7,164 nt of DNA, from positions 1-7,164 of the forward strand of contig JAFSIU010000139.1 in NCBI GenBank assembly GCA_017439615.1, given 5' to 3'. The DNA is from Bacillota bacterium (GTDB lineage Bacteria > Bacillota > Dehalobacteriia > UBA4068). The notes under the pieces were generated by a model. It saw only the letters and a program-made list of their open reading frames with translations, was not told the origin of the DNA and searched no databases. The position numbers and the translations under genes were made by a program. Below, piece by piece: positions 1-6,550 of the stretch. The stretch's first letter is position 1, and the number at the start of each line of letters is the position of its first letter.

Positions 1-1
1 C

Positions 2-886
2 TATAATGCTGACATCTTCCCCTTTATGCATGAATTCATTCATCACCTCACCGAAAGAAACTTCCAGAACCGCACCATCGGTCTGATCGAAAACGGCTCC
101 TGGGCTCCTATGGCTGCTTCCGTCATGAAGGAAATGCTCGCCGGAAGCGAAAAGCTGAATATCCTCTCCCCTGTCGTTCAGATCAAATCTGCTCTCAATG
201 AAAAGAGCCGCGAACAGCTTGTTGCTTTGGCTGATGCTCTTTGCAAGGAATATGTTGCACAAAGCAATGAAAAGGCTGACAAGAATGATCTCACCGCTCT
301 CTTCAAGATCGGCTACGGACTCTATGTTGTTACCAGCAATGACGGCCAGAAGGATAACGGCATCATCGTCAATGCTGTAACTCAGCTGACCAACACCCCC
401 AACCGCGTAGGTGTTGCTATCAATAAGGCAAACTACTCCCATGATGTTGTGAAGGCAAGCGGCAAGATGAATGTCAACTGCCTCTCCGAAGAAGCTCCCT
501 TTGCAGTTTTTGAAGCATTTGGCTTCAAGAGCGGCAGAGACACCGACAAATTCGCCGGCTGCACACCTCTTCGCTCCGACAATGGCTTGGTATTCCTTCC
601 CAAATATATCAACGCCTTTATGTCTCTGGAAGTTGAAAATTATATCGATCTTGATACCCACGGCATGTTCGTCTGCAAGGTAACAGAAGCCCGCGTCATG
701 AGCAATGTTCCCACCATGACCTACAACTATTACCTTGACAATGTCAAACCGAAACCCAAAACCGAAGGCAAAAAAGGCTATGTCTGCAAGGTTTGCGGAT
801 TTGTCTATGAAGGCGATGAGCTCCCTGCTGACTATATCTGCCCGCTGTGCAAGCACGGTGTTGCCGACTTTGAGCCTATTGGATAA
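2..886 (+). CDS. Flavodiiron protein (FprA type) with flavin-reductase and rubredoxin domains, 5' end missing
   Basis: This is the C-terminal 294 residues of a larger protein. The frame is open from base 2, so the methionine at base 26 is internal and the true start lies left of the window. Residues 1 to about 80 match the end of the flavodoxin-like FMN domain of flavodiiron proteins (motifs IFPFMHEF and GLIENGSWAP). Residues about 95-245 resemble the FMN-binding flavin-reductase domain of high-molecular-weight rubredoxin (Hrb), with GLYVVTSNDG near its start. The last 45 residues are a rubredoxin with Cys 262, 265, 280 and 283 as two CxxC pairs binding one iron. In this family a diiron beta-lactamase-like core, presumably encoded upstream, reduces O2 or NO in the cytoplasm, and the flavin-reductase and rubredoxin modules feed it electrons from NAD(P)H. 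The spacing between the CxxC pairs is only 14 residues, shorter than in classical rubredoxin. The presence of the N-terminal diiron core is inferred. Confidence 0.88.
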   Translation, partial: YNADIFPFMHEFIHHLTERNFQNRTIGLIENGSWAPMAASVMKEMLAGSEKLNILSPVVQIKSALNEKSREQLVALADALCKEYVAQSNEKADKNDLTALFKIGYGLYVVTSNDGQKDNGIIVNAVTQLTNTPNRVGVAINKANYSHDVVKASGKMNVNCLSEEAPFAVFEAFGFKSGRDTDKFAGCTPLRSDNGLVFLPKYINAFMSLEVENYIDLDTHGMFVCKVTEARVMSNVPTMTYNYYLDNVKPKPKTEGKKGYVCKVCGFVYEGDELPADYICPLCKHGVADFEPIG

Positions 887-907
887 TTAAACATATATCA
901 AATGCCC

Positions 908-940
908 AAAAGGCAGTGTTCTTAAGAACACTGCCTTTTT
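908..940 (+). terminator. Intrinsic terminator of the flavodiiron gene
   Basis: A perfect 32-bp palindrome (908-939) starts 22 bases after the stop codon. Its arms are AAAAGGCAGTGTT and the complement, around a central CTTAAG, and it runs straight into TTTTT (936-940). This is a textbook rho-independent terminator for the plus strand. The A-run on the left arm gives a short U-run on the other strand, so weak bidirectional action is possible. Confidence 0.9.
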
Positions 941-1070
941 ATGTTTACCGATATACATAATGACTGCATCAATGTCATCTGACACTTAATCTTTTATCAA
1001 ATATTAGTAAACTTTTGAAGTCGATCATTTGATTTAGGGCTAATATCAAAAGTATTAAAAGCAATAGAAT
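941..1070. other. AT-rich spacer between converging transcripts, no gene seen
   Basis: About 130 bases separate the two terminators. I find no open reading frame with a ribosome binding site, no tRNA-like fold and no convincing promoter. There is a weak dyad (TTTGAT at 1028-1033, ATCAAA at 1045-1050) that I do not consider functional evidence. Confidence 0.6.
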
Positions 1071-1107
1071 AACAAAAACAGGGCAAGGAGAAATCCTTGC
1101 CCTGTTT
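1071..1107 (-). terminator. Intrinsic terminator of the ribosomal-protein operon
   Basis: A 14-bp perfect stem pairs 1076-1089 with 1094-1107 around a four-base loop (1090-1093). Read on the minus strand it ends in CTGTTTTTGTT, a U-rich tail. It begins 11 bases beyond the rplQ stop codon and so closes the whole minus-strand operon. Confidence 0.92.
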
Positions 1108-1118
1108 GGTGATTGGAA

Positions 1119-1457
1119 TTAGACCAATTCAACGATGCACATTTTTGCAGCATCGCCGCGTCTGTTGTCAAGACGCATAACGCGGGTATAGCCGCCCTGA
1201 CGGTCGCTATACTTTTCAGCGTATTCGGTGAAGACCTTGGTTACTACATCTTCTTCCATGATATAAGCAAGAGCAGCTCTGCGGCTTGCGAGGTCGCCCT
1301 TTTTGCCCAAGGTGATCATTTTATCGGCAACACTCTTCAACTCCTTGGCGCGAGCCTCGGTGGTTTCGATTCTGCCATACTTCAACAAAGAAGTGGTCAT
1401 ATTGCGGAGCATTGCTTTACGATGACCGCTTTTGACGCCTAATCTGCGATAAGCCAT
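1119..1457 (-). CDS. rplQ: Large-subunit ribosomal protein L17 (bL17)
   Basis: The 112-residue product is the usual bacterial L17 length. It has the family's opening, with [15 protein letters not shown] at residues 6-20, followed by [17 protein letters not shown], and a C-terminal part ending in IVELV. L17 binds 23S rRNA near the polypeptide exit side of the 50S subunit. The ATG at 1455-1457 is preceded by AAGGAGG (1466-1472) at 8 bases' distance, which fixes the start. It is the last gene of the operon, 25 bases after rpoA, and is followed directly by the terminator. The ECF transporter and truA genes that often follow rplQ in Firmicutes are absent here. Confidence 0.97.
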   Translation of the reverse strand: MAYRRLGVKSGHRKAMLRNMTTSLLKYGRIETTEARAKELKSVADKMITLGKKGDLASRRAALAYIMEEDVVTKVFTEYAEKYSDRQGGYTRVMRLDNRRGDAAKMCIVELV

Positions 1458-1482
1458 TTACCTTTCCTCCTTGTATGGAATT

Positions 1483-2430
1483 TTAATCATCGCTTTTTTT
1501 CAAGCTGAGGCCGAGTTCGGCCATTTTGTTCATCACTTCTTCAAGTGATTTTCTGCCGAGATTGCGGATTTTCATCATATCCTCTTCAGTACGCTGTGCC
1601 AATTCCTGAGTGGTATTGATGCCGGCGCGTTTCAGGCAGTTCTGAGAACGGACGGAGAGATCGAGCTCTTCGATGGACATTTCAAGGAGCTTATCCTTGA
1701 CTTCTTCTTCCTTTTCGATGAGGGTGATTTCATCAGGAACCCAATCAGTAAGACCGAGGAACAGTTTGAGATAATCACGCAAAATATTAGCGGAGCTAGA
1801 TACCGCCTCATCGGGAGAAATGATACCGTTTGTCCAAACCTCGAGAGTCAGCTTATCATAGTCTGTCTGCTGACCAACACGGGTGTCGGTTACGATATAA
1901 TTAACCTTTTTGACAGGGGAATACCAGGAATCGACAGGAATGAAGCCAATGGAAGCATCCTCGGGCTTGTTCTTGTCTGCCATGACATAGCCTCTGCCCT
2001 TGGCAACAGTGATCTCCATATTGAGTTCACCATCGCTGTCAAGAGTTGCGATATAGCAATCGGGGTTAATGATTTCCACCTCAGAGGTGCATACAATATC
2101 GGAAGCATAAACTGTGCAAGGACCTTTGGCGCTGATATAAAGAGTTTTGGGTTCATCGCAATACATTTTGACGGATAATTCCTTCATATGCAAAACAACA
2201 TCCACAACATCTTCAACCATACCGGGCACAGTAGAAAACTCATGCTGAACACCGTCAATTTTGATACCCGTTACCGCAGCGCCGGGCAGTGAAGATAACA
2301 ACACTCTGCGCAGCGAATTGCCCAGCGTGATACCATAGCCTTTTTCCAAGGGTTCAACGGAAAAGCTGGCAAAGGTATTGTCGGCTGCTTTTTCTATACA
2401 TTGAATTTTGGGCTTTTCAATTTCAAACAC
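1483..2430 (-). CDS. rpoA: DNA-directed RNA polymerase subunit alpha
   Basis: The 315-residue product is full length for alpha. The N-terminal assembly domain (about 1-230) carries the [14 protein letters not shown] motif at residues 37-50, which takes part in dimerisation and beta/beta' contact. A short acidic linker follows (about 238-250). The C-terminal domain (about 250-310) contains VRSQNCL at 260-266, where Arg261 and Asn264 correspond to the E. coli Arg265 and Asn268 that contact UP-element DNA, and IRNLGRKSL at 288-296, the helix-hairpin-helix region. Translation starts at GTG (2428-2430); there is no suitable ATG, and AAAGGAGGG (2439-2447) sits 8 bases upstream. The gene lies between rpsD and rplQ, as in the alpha operon of other Clostridia. 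Confidence 0.98.
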   Translation of the reverse strand: MFEIEKPKIQCIEKAADNTFASFSVEPLEKGYGITLGNSLRRVLLSSLPGAAVTGIKIDGVQHEFSTVPGMVEDVVDVVLHMKELSVKMYCDEPKTLYISAKGPCTVYASDIVCTSEVEIINPDCYIATLDSDGELNMEITVAKGRGYVMADKNKPEDASIGFIPVDSWYSPVKKVNYIVTDTRVGQQTDYDKLTLEVWTNGIISPDEAVSSSANILRDYLKLFLGLTDWVPDEITLIEKEEEVKDKLLEMSIEELDLSVRSQNCLKRAGINTTQELAQRTEEDMMKIRNLGRKSLEEVMNKMAELGLSLKKSDD

Positions 2431-2438
2431 TAAATATG

Positions 2439-2447
2439 CCCTCCTTT
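2439..2447 (-). promoter_or_regulatory. Ribosome binding site that sets the GTG start of rpoA
   Basis: AAAGGAGGG on the minus strand lies 8 bases before the GTG at 2430. It lies in the 34-base rpsD-rpoA gap and supports GTG rather than a later ATG as the start. Confidence 0.85.
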
Positions 2448-2464
2448 AAGCAAAACACAAACTA

Positions 2465-3091
2465 TTAACGGGAGTACAATTCAACAATCAGCTGCTCATT
2501 GATTTCAGCATCGATATCGGCTCTTGCGGGAGCAGCGATAACTTTACCGGAGCAAGCTTCCTTATTTAATTCCAGCCAAGCAGGTACAACGCGGGTACCG
2601 GCAGTTTCTGCCAATGCCTTGAGCTTGGGAGAATCCATGCTCTTTTCAGTGATAGCAACAACATCACCGACTTTGAGTTGGATGGAGGGGATATTTGCCT
2701 TCTTACCGTTCAAGGTGAAGTGACCATGTCTTACGAGCTGACGAGCATCAACGCGGGAGCTGGCGAAACCAAGACGATAGACGACATTGTCAAAACGGAA
2801 CTCGAGGAGCTTCAACAGGTTTTCACCTGTTACGCCCTGCATTCTTTCAGCCTTATCGAAATAAGCTCTGAACTGATTTTCCAATACTCCGTAGATACGA
2901 CGAACTTTCTGCTTTTCGCGAAGCTGCAAACCGTATTCGGAAGTTTTCTTTCTGCCCTGACCATGCTGACCGGGAGCATAATTACGCTTTACAATAGCGC
3001 ATTTTTGAGAATAGCAGCGGTCGCCTTTGAGATACAATTTTGTACCTTCGCGGCGGCAAAGTCTGCAAACAGAACCTGTATATCTTGCCAT
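2465..3091 (-). CDS. rpsD: Small-subunit ribosomal protein S4 (uS4), zinc-binding form
   Basis: The 208-residue product has the typical S4 layout. The N-terminal region carries Cys9, Cys12, Cys26 and Cys31, the cysteine set of the zinc-binding (C+) form. Next comes a helical body containing YAPGQHGQ, then the S4 RNA-binding domain at about residues 95-160 with [19 protein letters not shown], and the C-terminus ends in ELYSR. S4 nucleates 30S assembly by binding the 5' domain of 16S rRNA, and in several bacteria it also represses its own operon. The ATG (3089-3091) follows TAGGAGGT, whose TAG is the stop codon of rpsK, so the two genes are probably translationally coupled. Placement between rpsK and rpoA is a clostridial trait; in Bacillus rpsD lies elsewhere. 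Confidence 0.98.
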   Translation of the reverse strand: MARYTGSVCRLCRREGTKLYLKGDRCYSQKCAIVKRNYAPGQHGQGRKKTSEYGLQLREKQKVRRIYGVLENQFRAYFDKAERMQGVTGENLLKLLEFRFDNVVYRLGFASSRVDARQLVRHGHFTLNGKKANIPSIQLKVGDVVAITEKSMDSPKLKALAETAGTRVVPAWLELNKEACSGKVIAAPARADIDAEINEQLIVELYSR

Positions 3092-3100
3092 TTAAGCGAT

Positions 3101-3108
3101 ACCTCCTA
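3101..3108 (-). promoter_or_regulatory. Ribosome binding site of rpsD, overlapping the rpsK stop codon
   Basis: TAGGAGGT on the minus strand includes the TAG stop of rpsK (3106-3108) and lies 9 bases before the rpsD ATG. The shared bases suggest that ribosomes ending on rpsK help initiation on rpsD. Confidence 0.8.
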
Positions 3109-3492
3109 AACTCTTCTTCTTTTGGGCGGTCTGCAGCCATTATGGGGAATGGGGGTTACATCCTTGATCATGGTGATTTCCAAACCTGCAGCCTGTAATG
3201 CACGGATAGCAGCTTCACGGCCGCCACCGGGACCTTTTACAAGACATTCGATCTGACGCATACCATGTTCCATTGCCTCTTTGGCGCAAACATCAGCAGC
3301 CATCTGTGCAGCAAAGGGAGTGCTCTTACGGGAGCCTTTGAAGCCCTGGCCACCGGCAGATGCCCAAGATACAGCATTGCCTGCTTTGTCAGTGATAGTT
3401 ACGATAGTGTTGTTGAAGGAAGACTGGATATGAGCAACACCTTGCTCAATATGCTTTCTCTCCTTTTTTCTTCTGGTTTGTTTCTTAGCCAT
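3106..3492 (-). CDS. rpsK: Small-subunit ribosomal protein S11 (uS11)
   Basis: The 128-residue product is full length. A basic N-terminus ([11 protein letters not shown]) is followed by [15 protein letters not shown] at about 22-36, the [21 protein letters not shown] block at about 43-63, and the near-invariant C-terminus [13 protein letters not shown]11 sits on the 30S platform by the mRNA exit and contacts S7 and 16S rRNA. The C-terminal Asn118-Gly119 pair matches the site where E. coli S11 forms isoaspartate. The ATG (3490-3492) is preceded by AAGGGGGT (3501-3508), a slightly altered binding site. The gene lies 18 bases after rpsM. Confidence 0.98.
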   Translation of the reverse strand: MAKKQTRRKKERKHIEQGVAHIQSSFNNTIVTITDKAGNAVSWASAGGQGFKGSRKSTPFAAQMAADVCAKEAMEHGMRQIECLVKGPGGGREAAIRALQAAGLEITMIKDVTPIPHNGCRPPKRRRV

Positions 3493-3500
3493 TAATGCTT

Positions 3501-3508
3501 ACCCCCTT
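3501..3508 (-). promoter_or_regulatory. Variant ribosome binding site of rpsK
   Basis: The minus strand reads AAGGGGGT, 8 bases before the rpsK ATG. It differs from AAGGAGGT by one A-to-G change, which still allows a G-U pair with the 16S rRNA tail. Most other genes here keep the consensus, so rpsK initiation may be a little weaker or rely on coupling to rpsM. Confidence 0.65.
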
Positions 3509-3510
3509 TC

Positions 3511-3882
3511 TTACTTCTTACGCTTGCCGCTTACGGTACGTTTGGGACCTTTGCGGGTACGTGCATTTGTTTTGGTTTTCTGACCGCGAACGGGCAGACC
3601 ACGACGATGACGAATACCACGATAGCAACCGATTTCGGTCAGTCTCTTGATATTCAGGGAAACTTCTCTGCGGAGGTCACCCTCTACATGGCAGGTTTTA
3701 TCGAGAACTTCTCTGATTCTGCCAACTTCATCTTCGGTCAAATCTTTGATTCTGATATCAGGGTTAACGCCTGCTTCTGCCAGAATTTTCTGAGAGGTGG
3801 GAAGACCAATACCGTAAATGTAGGTCAAACCGATTTCAACTCTTTTTTCTCTGGGCAGGTCAACACCAGCTATACGAGCCAT
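3511..3882 (-). CDS. rpsM: Small-subunit ribosomal protein S13 (uS13)
   Basis: The 123-residue product begins with [20 protein letters not shown], has the helix-hairpin-helix segment YIYGIG near residue 23, and contains [16 protein letters not shown] at about 86-101. It ends in a long basic tail ([13 protein letters not shown]) that in the family reaches to the P-site tRNA. S13 sits in the 30S head and forms bridges to the 50S subunit. The ATG (3880-3882) follows AGGAGGTGT (3892-3900) at 9 bases. An ATG at 3888-3890 lies against that site and reads only two codons before a stop, so it is not the start. rpmJ ends 22 bases upstream, the usual order. Confidence 0.98.
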   Translation of the reverse strand: MARIAGVDLPREKRVEIGLTYIYGIGLPTSQKILAEAGVNPDIRIKDLTEDEVGRIREVLDKTCHVEGDLRREVSLNIKRLTEIGCYRGIRHRRGLPVRGQKTKTNARTRKGPKRTVSGKRKK

Positions 3883-3904
3883 TAATACATTACACCTCCT
3901 GCTA

Positions 3905-4018
3905 TTAGCCTTGAACTTGCTTATGCTTGGTATTGGTGCAGATGACCATTACCTTGCCGTGTCTTTTGATAACTTTGCATTTTTCACAAATAGGTTTAAC
4001 GGAAGCTCTAACCTTCAT
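3905..4018 (-). CDS. rpmJ: Large-subunit ribosomal protein L36 (bL36), zinc-ribbon form
   Basis: This 37-codon gene translates to [20 protein letters not shown] followed by [17 protein letters not shown], the usual size of L36. Cys11, Cys14, Cys27 and His32 are the four zinc ligands of the C+ form. L36 is the smallest protein of the 50S subunit and stabilises 23S rRNA folding. The ATG (4016-4018) is preceded by AAAGGAGG (4027-4034) at 8 bases. Its place between infA and rpsM is the standard bacterial order. The short length, not weak evidence, is why it is easily overlooked. Confidence 0.97.
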   Translation of the reverse strand: MKVRASVKPICEKCKVIKRHGKVMVICTNTKHKQVQG

Positions 4019-4055
4019 TTATGAAACCTCCTTTATAATAGAGTCTTAAGAAACT

Positions 4056-4274
4056 TTATTTATAGCGATAGGTAATCCTGCCCCTTTTAAGATCATAAGG
4101 GCTGATTTCCACCGTTACCTTGTCGCCGGGCAAAATACGGATAAAATTCATCCTGATTTTGCCGGAAACATGAGCCAGCACCCTGTGGCCATTTGCCAAT
4201 TCTACAGTGAACATGGCATTGGGCAACGGCTCTATCACAGTACCGTCCATTTCAATTCCGTCTTGCTTGCTCAT
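4056..4274 (-). CDS. infA: Translation initiation factor IF-1
   Basis: The 72-residue product is exactly the usual IF-1 size and forms a single OB-fold (S1-like) domain. Recognisable blocks are [42 protein letters not shown] and the end [17 protein letters not shown]-1 occupies the 30S A site during initiation and works with IF-2 and IF-3. The start ATG (4272-4274) comes one base after the stop of the upstream KOW gene. Its ribosome binding site AAAGGAGGG (4280-4288) lies within the last codons of that gene, so the two are likely translationally coupled. A 37-base gap leads to rpmJ. Confidence 0.98.
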   Translation of the reverse strand: MSKQDGIEMDGTVIEPLPNAMFTVELANGHRVLAHVSGKIRMNFIRILPGDKVTVEISPYDLKRGRITYRYK

Positions 4275-4275
4275 T

Positions 4276-4581
4276 TTATCCCTCCTTTGCCTTAATCATT
4301 AATTCATTGAGTCCATTGCGGATCTCAAGATCCTTGATTTCTTTGCCTTGTAGCAGAAGCTCATTCAGATCAGCCGCTACCCAATGGGTCTTCTGCACAT
4401 GACGCATATTTTTCCTTTTGGGATTCTGTGCTCCGCGTTTGCGGCCATCAGCAAGGAGAAGGAAGGTCTTCTCCAAGCCGATAACCAAATAATAACAGCC
4501 TTTATCTCGTCCGCTTTTGGAACGGACCAGCTGCCCTATAACAAATTCGGCAGCACAATCGTCATTAAGATAATGTTTCAT
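4276..4581 (-). CDS. KOW-domain RNA-binding protein (L14e/L27e-like), function unsettled
   Basis: The 101-residue product has a KOW-type beta-barrel start, [20 protein letters not shown] at about residues 13-32, then a basic segment [18 protein letters not shown] at about 42-59. The C-terminus is helical and charged (about 70-101). Small proteins of this kind, distantly like archaeal/eukaryotic ribosomal proteins L14e and L27e, are encoded next to infA in many Firmicutes, including a B. subtilis gene between map and infA. A role in ribosome assembly or RNA binding is inferred from the fold and location; I know of no firmly established function. The ATG at 4579-4581 follows AAGGTG (4588-4593) at 6 bases. 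A nearer ATG at 4585 is out of frame and reaches a stop after six codons. It ends one base before infA. Confidence 0.85.
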   Translation of the reverse strand: MKHYLNDDCAAEFVIGQLVRSKSGRDKGCYYLVIGLEKTFLLLADGRKRGAQNPKRKNMRHVQKTHWVAADLNELLLQGKEIKDLEIRNGLNELMIKAKEG

Positions 4582-4587
4582 TCATTT

Positions 4588-4593
4588 CACCTT
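4588..4593 (-). promoter_or_regulatory. Ribosome binding site of the KOW gene
   Basis: AAGGTG on the minus strand, 6 bases before the ATG at 4581, is a shorter match than most in this operon. Its distance rules out the out-of-frame ATG at 4585, only 2 bases away. Confidence 0.6.
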
Positions 4594-4637
4594 AAAAGAT
4601 TATGAATTCAACAGCTTGGCTAAAGCTTAAGCAAAGG

Positions 4638-5291
4638 TTAATTCCATTGCTGTCCAAGAGCCTCGCCCATTGCGATCATTACCTTGTCGATATCCTGATC
4701 GCCGTTTACATCACGGAGCAGACCCTTTTCAGCATAGAAACCGATAACGGGAGCGGTTTGCTCGGTATATACATTCAAGCGGTTGGTAACCGTCTCGACT
4801 GTATCGTCAGAGCGCTGATATAAAGCACCGCCGCAAGCATCGCATTTGCCCTCTTCCTTGGGAGGATTGAAAGCAATGTGGAAAATGGTTCCACAATCTT
4901 TGCACATTCTTCTGCCGGTAAGACGGGTAACGATTTTCTCCAGAGGAACATCAATGTTCAATGCAGCATCCAAAGGAGCATTCTGCTCGGCAAGCATAAC
5001 TTCGAGAGCTTCTGCCTGAGCAACATTGCGGGGAAAACCATCAAGGATGAAGCCTTCCTTGCAATCGGGCTCGCTGATTCTTTCTTTGATGATACCAACG
5101 GTCAATTCATCGGGAACCAGCTTGCCGGCATCCATATAGGATTTTGCCTCTAAACCGAGAGCAGTGCCGTTTTTGATAGCTGCACGGAACATATCACCGG
5201 TGGAGATATGCGGGAGATTCAGCTTTTTGACTAAGGATTCGGCCTGAGTGCCTTTACCGGCACCGGGCGCACCCAATAAAACTATACGCAT
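4638..5291 (-). CDS. adk: Adenylate kinase, zinc-binding LID form
   Basis: The 217-residue product is a long-type adenylate kinase that interconverts ATP + AMP and 2 ADP in the cytoplasm. The P-loop GAPGAGKGT is at residues 7-15. The AMP-binding region has STGDMFRAA at 30-38 and GFILDGFPRNVAQAE at 80-94. The LID domain (about 125-162) starts with RLTGRRMC and carries Cys130, Cys133, Cys150 and Cys153, the four-cysteine zinc site typical of Gram-positive enzymes. Catalytic arginines are present in RR (127-128) and in TNRLNVY (169-175). The ATG (5289-5291) is preceded by TAAGGAGG (5298-5305), whose TAA is the stop of secY. In many Firmicutes map follows directly; here it does not. Confidence 0.98.
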   Translation of the reverse strand: MRIVLLGAPGAGKGTQAESLVKKLNLPHISTGDMFRAAIKNGTALGLEAKSYMDAGKLVPDELTVGIIKERISEPDCKEGFILDGFPRNVAQAEALEVMLAEQNAPLDAALNIDVPLEKIVTRLTGRRMCKDCGTIFHIAFNPPKEEGKCDACGGALYQRSDDTVETVTNRLNVYTEQTAPVIGFYAEKGLLRDVNGDQDIDKVMIAMGEALGQQWN

Positions 5292-5297
5292 AGATAG

Positions 5298-5305
5298 CCT
5301 CCTTA
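5298..5305 (-). promoter_or_regulatory. Ribosome binding site of adk, overlapping the secY stop codon
   Basis: TAAGGAGG on the minus strand includes the TAA stop of secY (5303-5305) and lies 6 bases before the adk ATG. This suggests coupled translation of adk with secY. Confidence 0.8.
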
Positions 5306-6550
5306 TTTCATAAAGCCTTCATAGTGGCGCATGAGCAAATGGGATTCGATTTGCTTCATGGTTTCGAGCGAAACACCGACTGCGATCAGCAAGGAGGTGC
5401 CGCCGAAGGAAATATTGATTCCGCTGATTGCCATTGCCAGGTTAGGCATAAGAGCAATCAGAACGAGGAAGATACCACCGGCAAAGGTCAAGCGGGACAG
5501 AATCTTATCAAGATATTCTGCAGTGGGCTTGCCGGGGCGCAATCCGGGGATAAAGCCGCCATATTTCTTCAGATTGTCAGCAACATCATTGGTATTGAAG
5601 GTTGCTGCAGTATAGAAATAGGTGAAAACGATGATCAACAGCGAATAAAGAATCATATACACAGGATGATCAAAGCTCAAAACATTGACAACACCCTGAG
5701 CAAAGCCGCTGTTGGGGAAGAAGCCTGCGATGGTTGCGGGCAGGAGCAGGAAGGAGGAGGCGAAGATGATCGGAATAACGCCTGCCTGGTTGACCTTCAT
5801 AGGAATATGGGTGCTTTGACCGCCATAAACCTTTCTGCCGACAACTCTCTTGGCATACTGAACATTGATCTGTCTCTGACCTTCCTGAACGCATACAACA
5901 CCAGCGATAATGAGAAGTGCTGCAGCAAGAAGAAGGAGAAGCATAAAGATGTTCAAGGTTCCTGCTACGAGATACTGGTAAGCAGCAATTGCGCCGGAAG
6001 GAATCTTGGAAACGATACCTGCCAAGATGATGAGGGAGATACCATTACCGATACCCTTATCGGTGATCTGCTCGCCGATCCACATAAGGAACATAGTACC
6101 TGCGGTGAGAGTGATGATTACGGGAATCATATAACCGCCGGAGATAAGATAGTTCTTCATATAGAAAGCCATACCGATGGCCTGGAGCAAAGCCAGACCG
6201 GCAGTGCTGAAGCGGATGATCTGAGTCATCTTCTTGCGGCCTTCGGTGCCTTCTTTCTGAAGCTTTTCAAAATAGGGAACGACCATTGTCAGAAGCTGAA
6301 CAATAATCGAAGCATTGATATAAGGGATGATACCCATTGCAAAGATAGAGACAGATTTCAAAGAACCGCCGGAGACGATATCCAGAAAACCGAAAATATC
6401 GGAACTGAACAGGTCACCGATCAATGCTCTATCAATACCGGGAACGGGGATATGAGCGCCGATACGAAAGACTAAGAACATCAATAAGGTGAAAATAATT
6501 TTTTGACGCAGCTCCTTGATTTTCCAGGCAGACGCAAGAGATTTCAGCAC
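5303..6550 (-). CDS. secY: Preprotein translocase channel subunit SecY
   Basis: The 415-residue product is an integral membrane protein forming the SecYEG export and membrane-insertion channel. Hydrophobic segments fit the ten-helix pattern, for example about residues 17-30, 68-92, 114-132, 143-162, 201-222, 255-278, 297-317, 355-375 and 382-398. Family motifs are HIPVPGID at 33-40, AMGIIPYINASIIVQLL at 71-87 (the plug/TM2 region), GVIPIIFASSFLLLPATI at 257-274, and the cytoplasmic loop YGGFIPGLRPGKPT at 330-343, which contacts SecA and the ribosome. Translation begins at GTG (6548-6550) immediately after the rplO stop codon, with AGAGGTG (6557-6563) inside the end of rplO, so the two are coupled. 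Length is slightly below that of B. subtilis SecY (about 430). Confidence 0.98.
   Translation of the reverse strand: MLKSLASAWKIKELRQKIIFTLLMFLVFRIGAHIPVPGIDRALIGDLFSSDIFGFLDIVSGGSLKSVSIFAMGIIPYINASIIVQLLTMVVPYFEKLQKEGTEGRKKMTQIIRFSTAGLALLQAIGMAFYMKNYLISGGYMIPVIITLTAGTMFLMWIGEQITDKGIGNGISLIILAGIVSKIPSGAIAAYQYLVAGTLNIFMLLLLLAAALLIIAGVVCVQEGQRQINVQYAKRVVGRKVYGGQSTHIPMKVNQAGVIPIIFASSFLLLPATIAGFFPNSGFAQGVVNVLSFDHPVYMILYSLLIIVFTYFYTAATFNTNDVADNLKKYGGFIPGLRPGKPTAEYLDKILSRLTFAGGIFLVLIALMPNLAMAISGINISFGGTSLLIAVGVSLETMKQIESHLLMRHYEGFMK

Noticed and set aside
2..7. TATAAT at the left edge, resembling a -10 promoter box
   Set aside because: It falls inside the codons for Tyr-Asn-Ala of the conserved flavodoxin segment and has no gene start at a suitable distance.
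1028..1050. Dyad TTTGAT ... ATCAAA in the convergent spacer
   Set aside because: The arms are only six bases with an 11-base spacer and no nearby gene start, within chance expectation for AT-rich DNA.
2678..3109. A 143-codon open frame on the plus strand opposite rpsD
   Set aside because: It fully overlaps the conserved S4 gene and has no family resemblance, so it is a shadow frame.
3883..3904. Possible S4-type autoregulatory leader before rpsM
   Set aside because: The gap between rpmJ and rpsM is only 22 bases and mostly ribosome binding site, too short for a pseudoknot leader without using coding sequence.
4035..4040. TATTAT on the minus strand between infA and rpmJ, a possible -10 element
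   Set aside because: No -35-like hexamer lies about 17 bases upstream, and AT-rich sequence is expected before a ribosome binding site. An internal promoter cannot be supported.
5324..6475. A 383-codon open frame on the plus strand opposite secY
   Set aside because: It is antisense to a clearly conserved SecY, encodes a highly hydrophilic sequence with no recognisable domain, and no ribosome binding site or promoter supports it. It is most simply explained by the codon composition of the membrane protein on the other strand.
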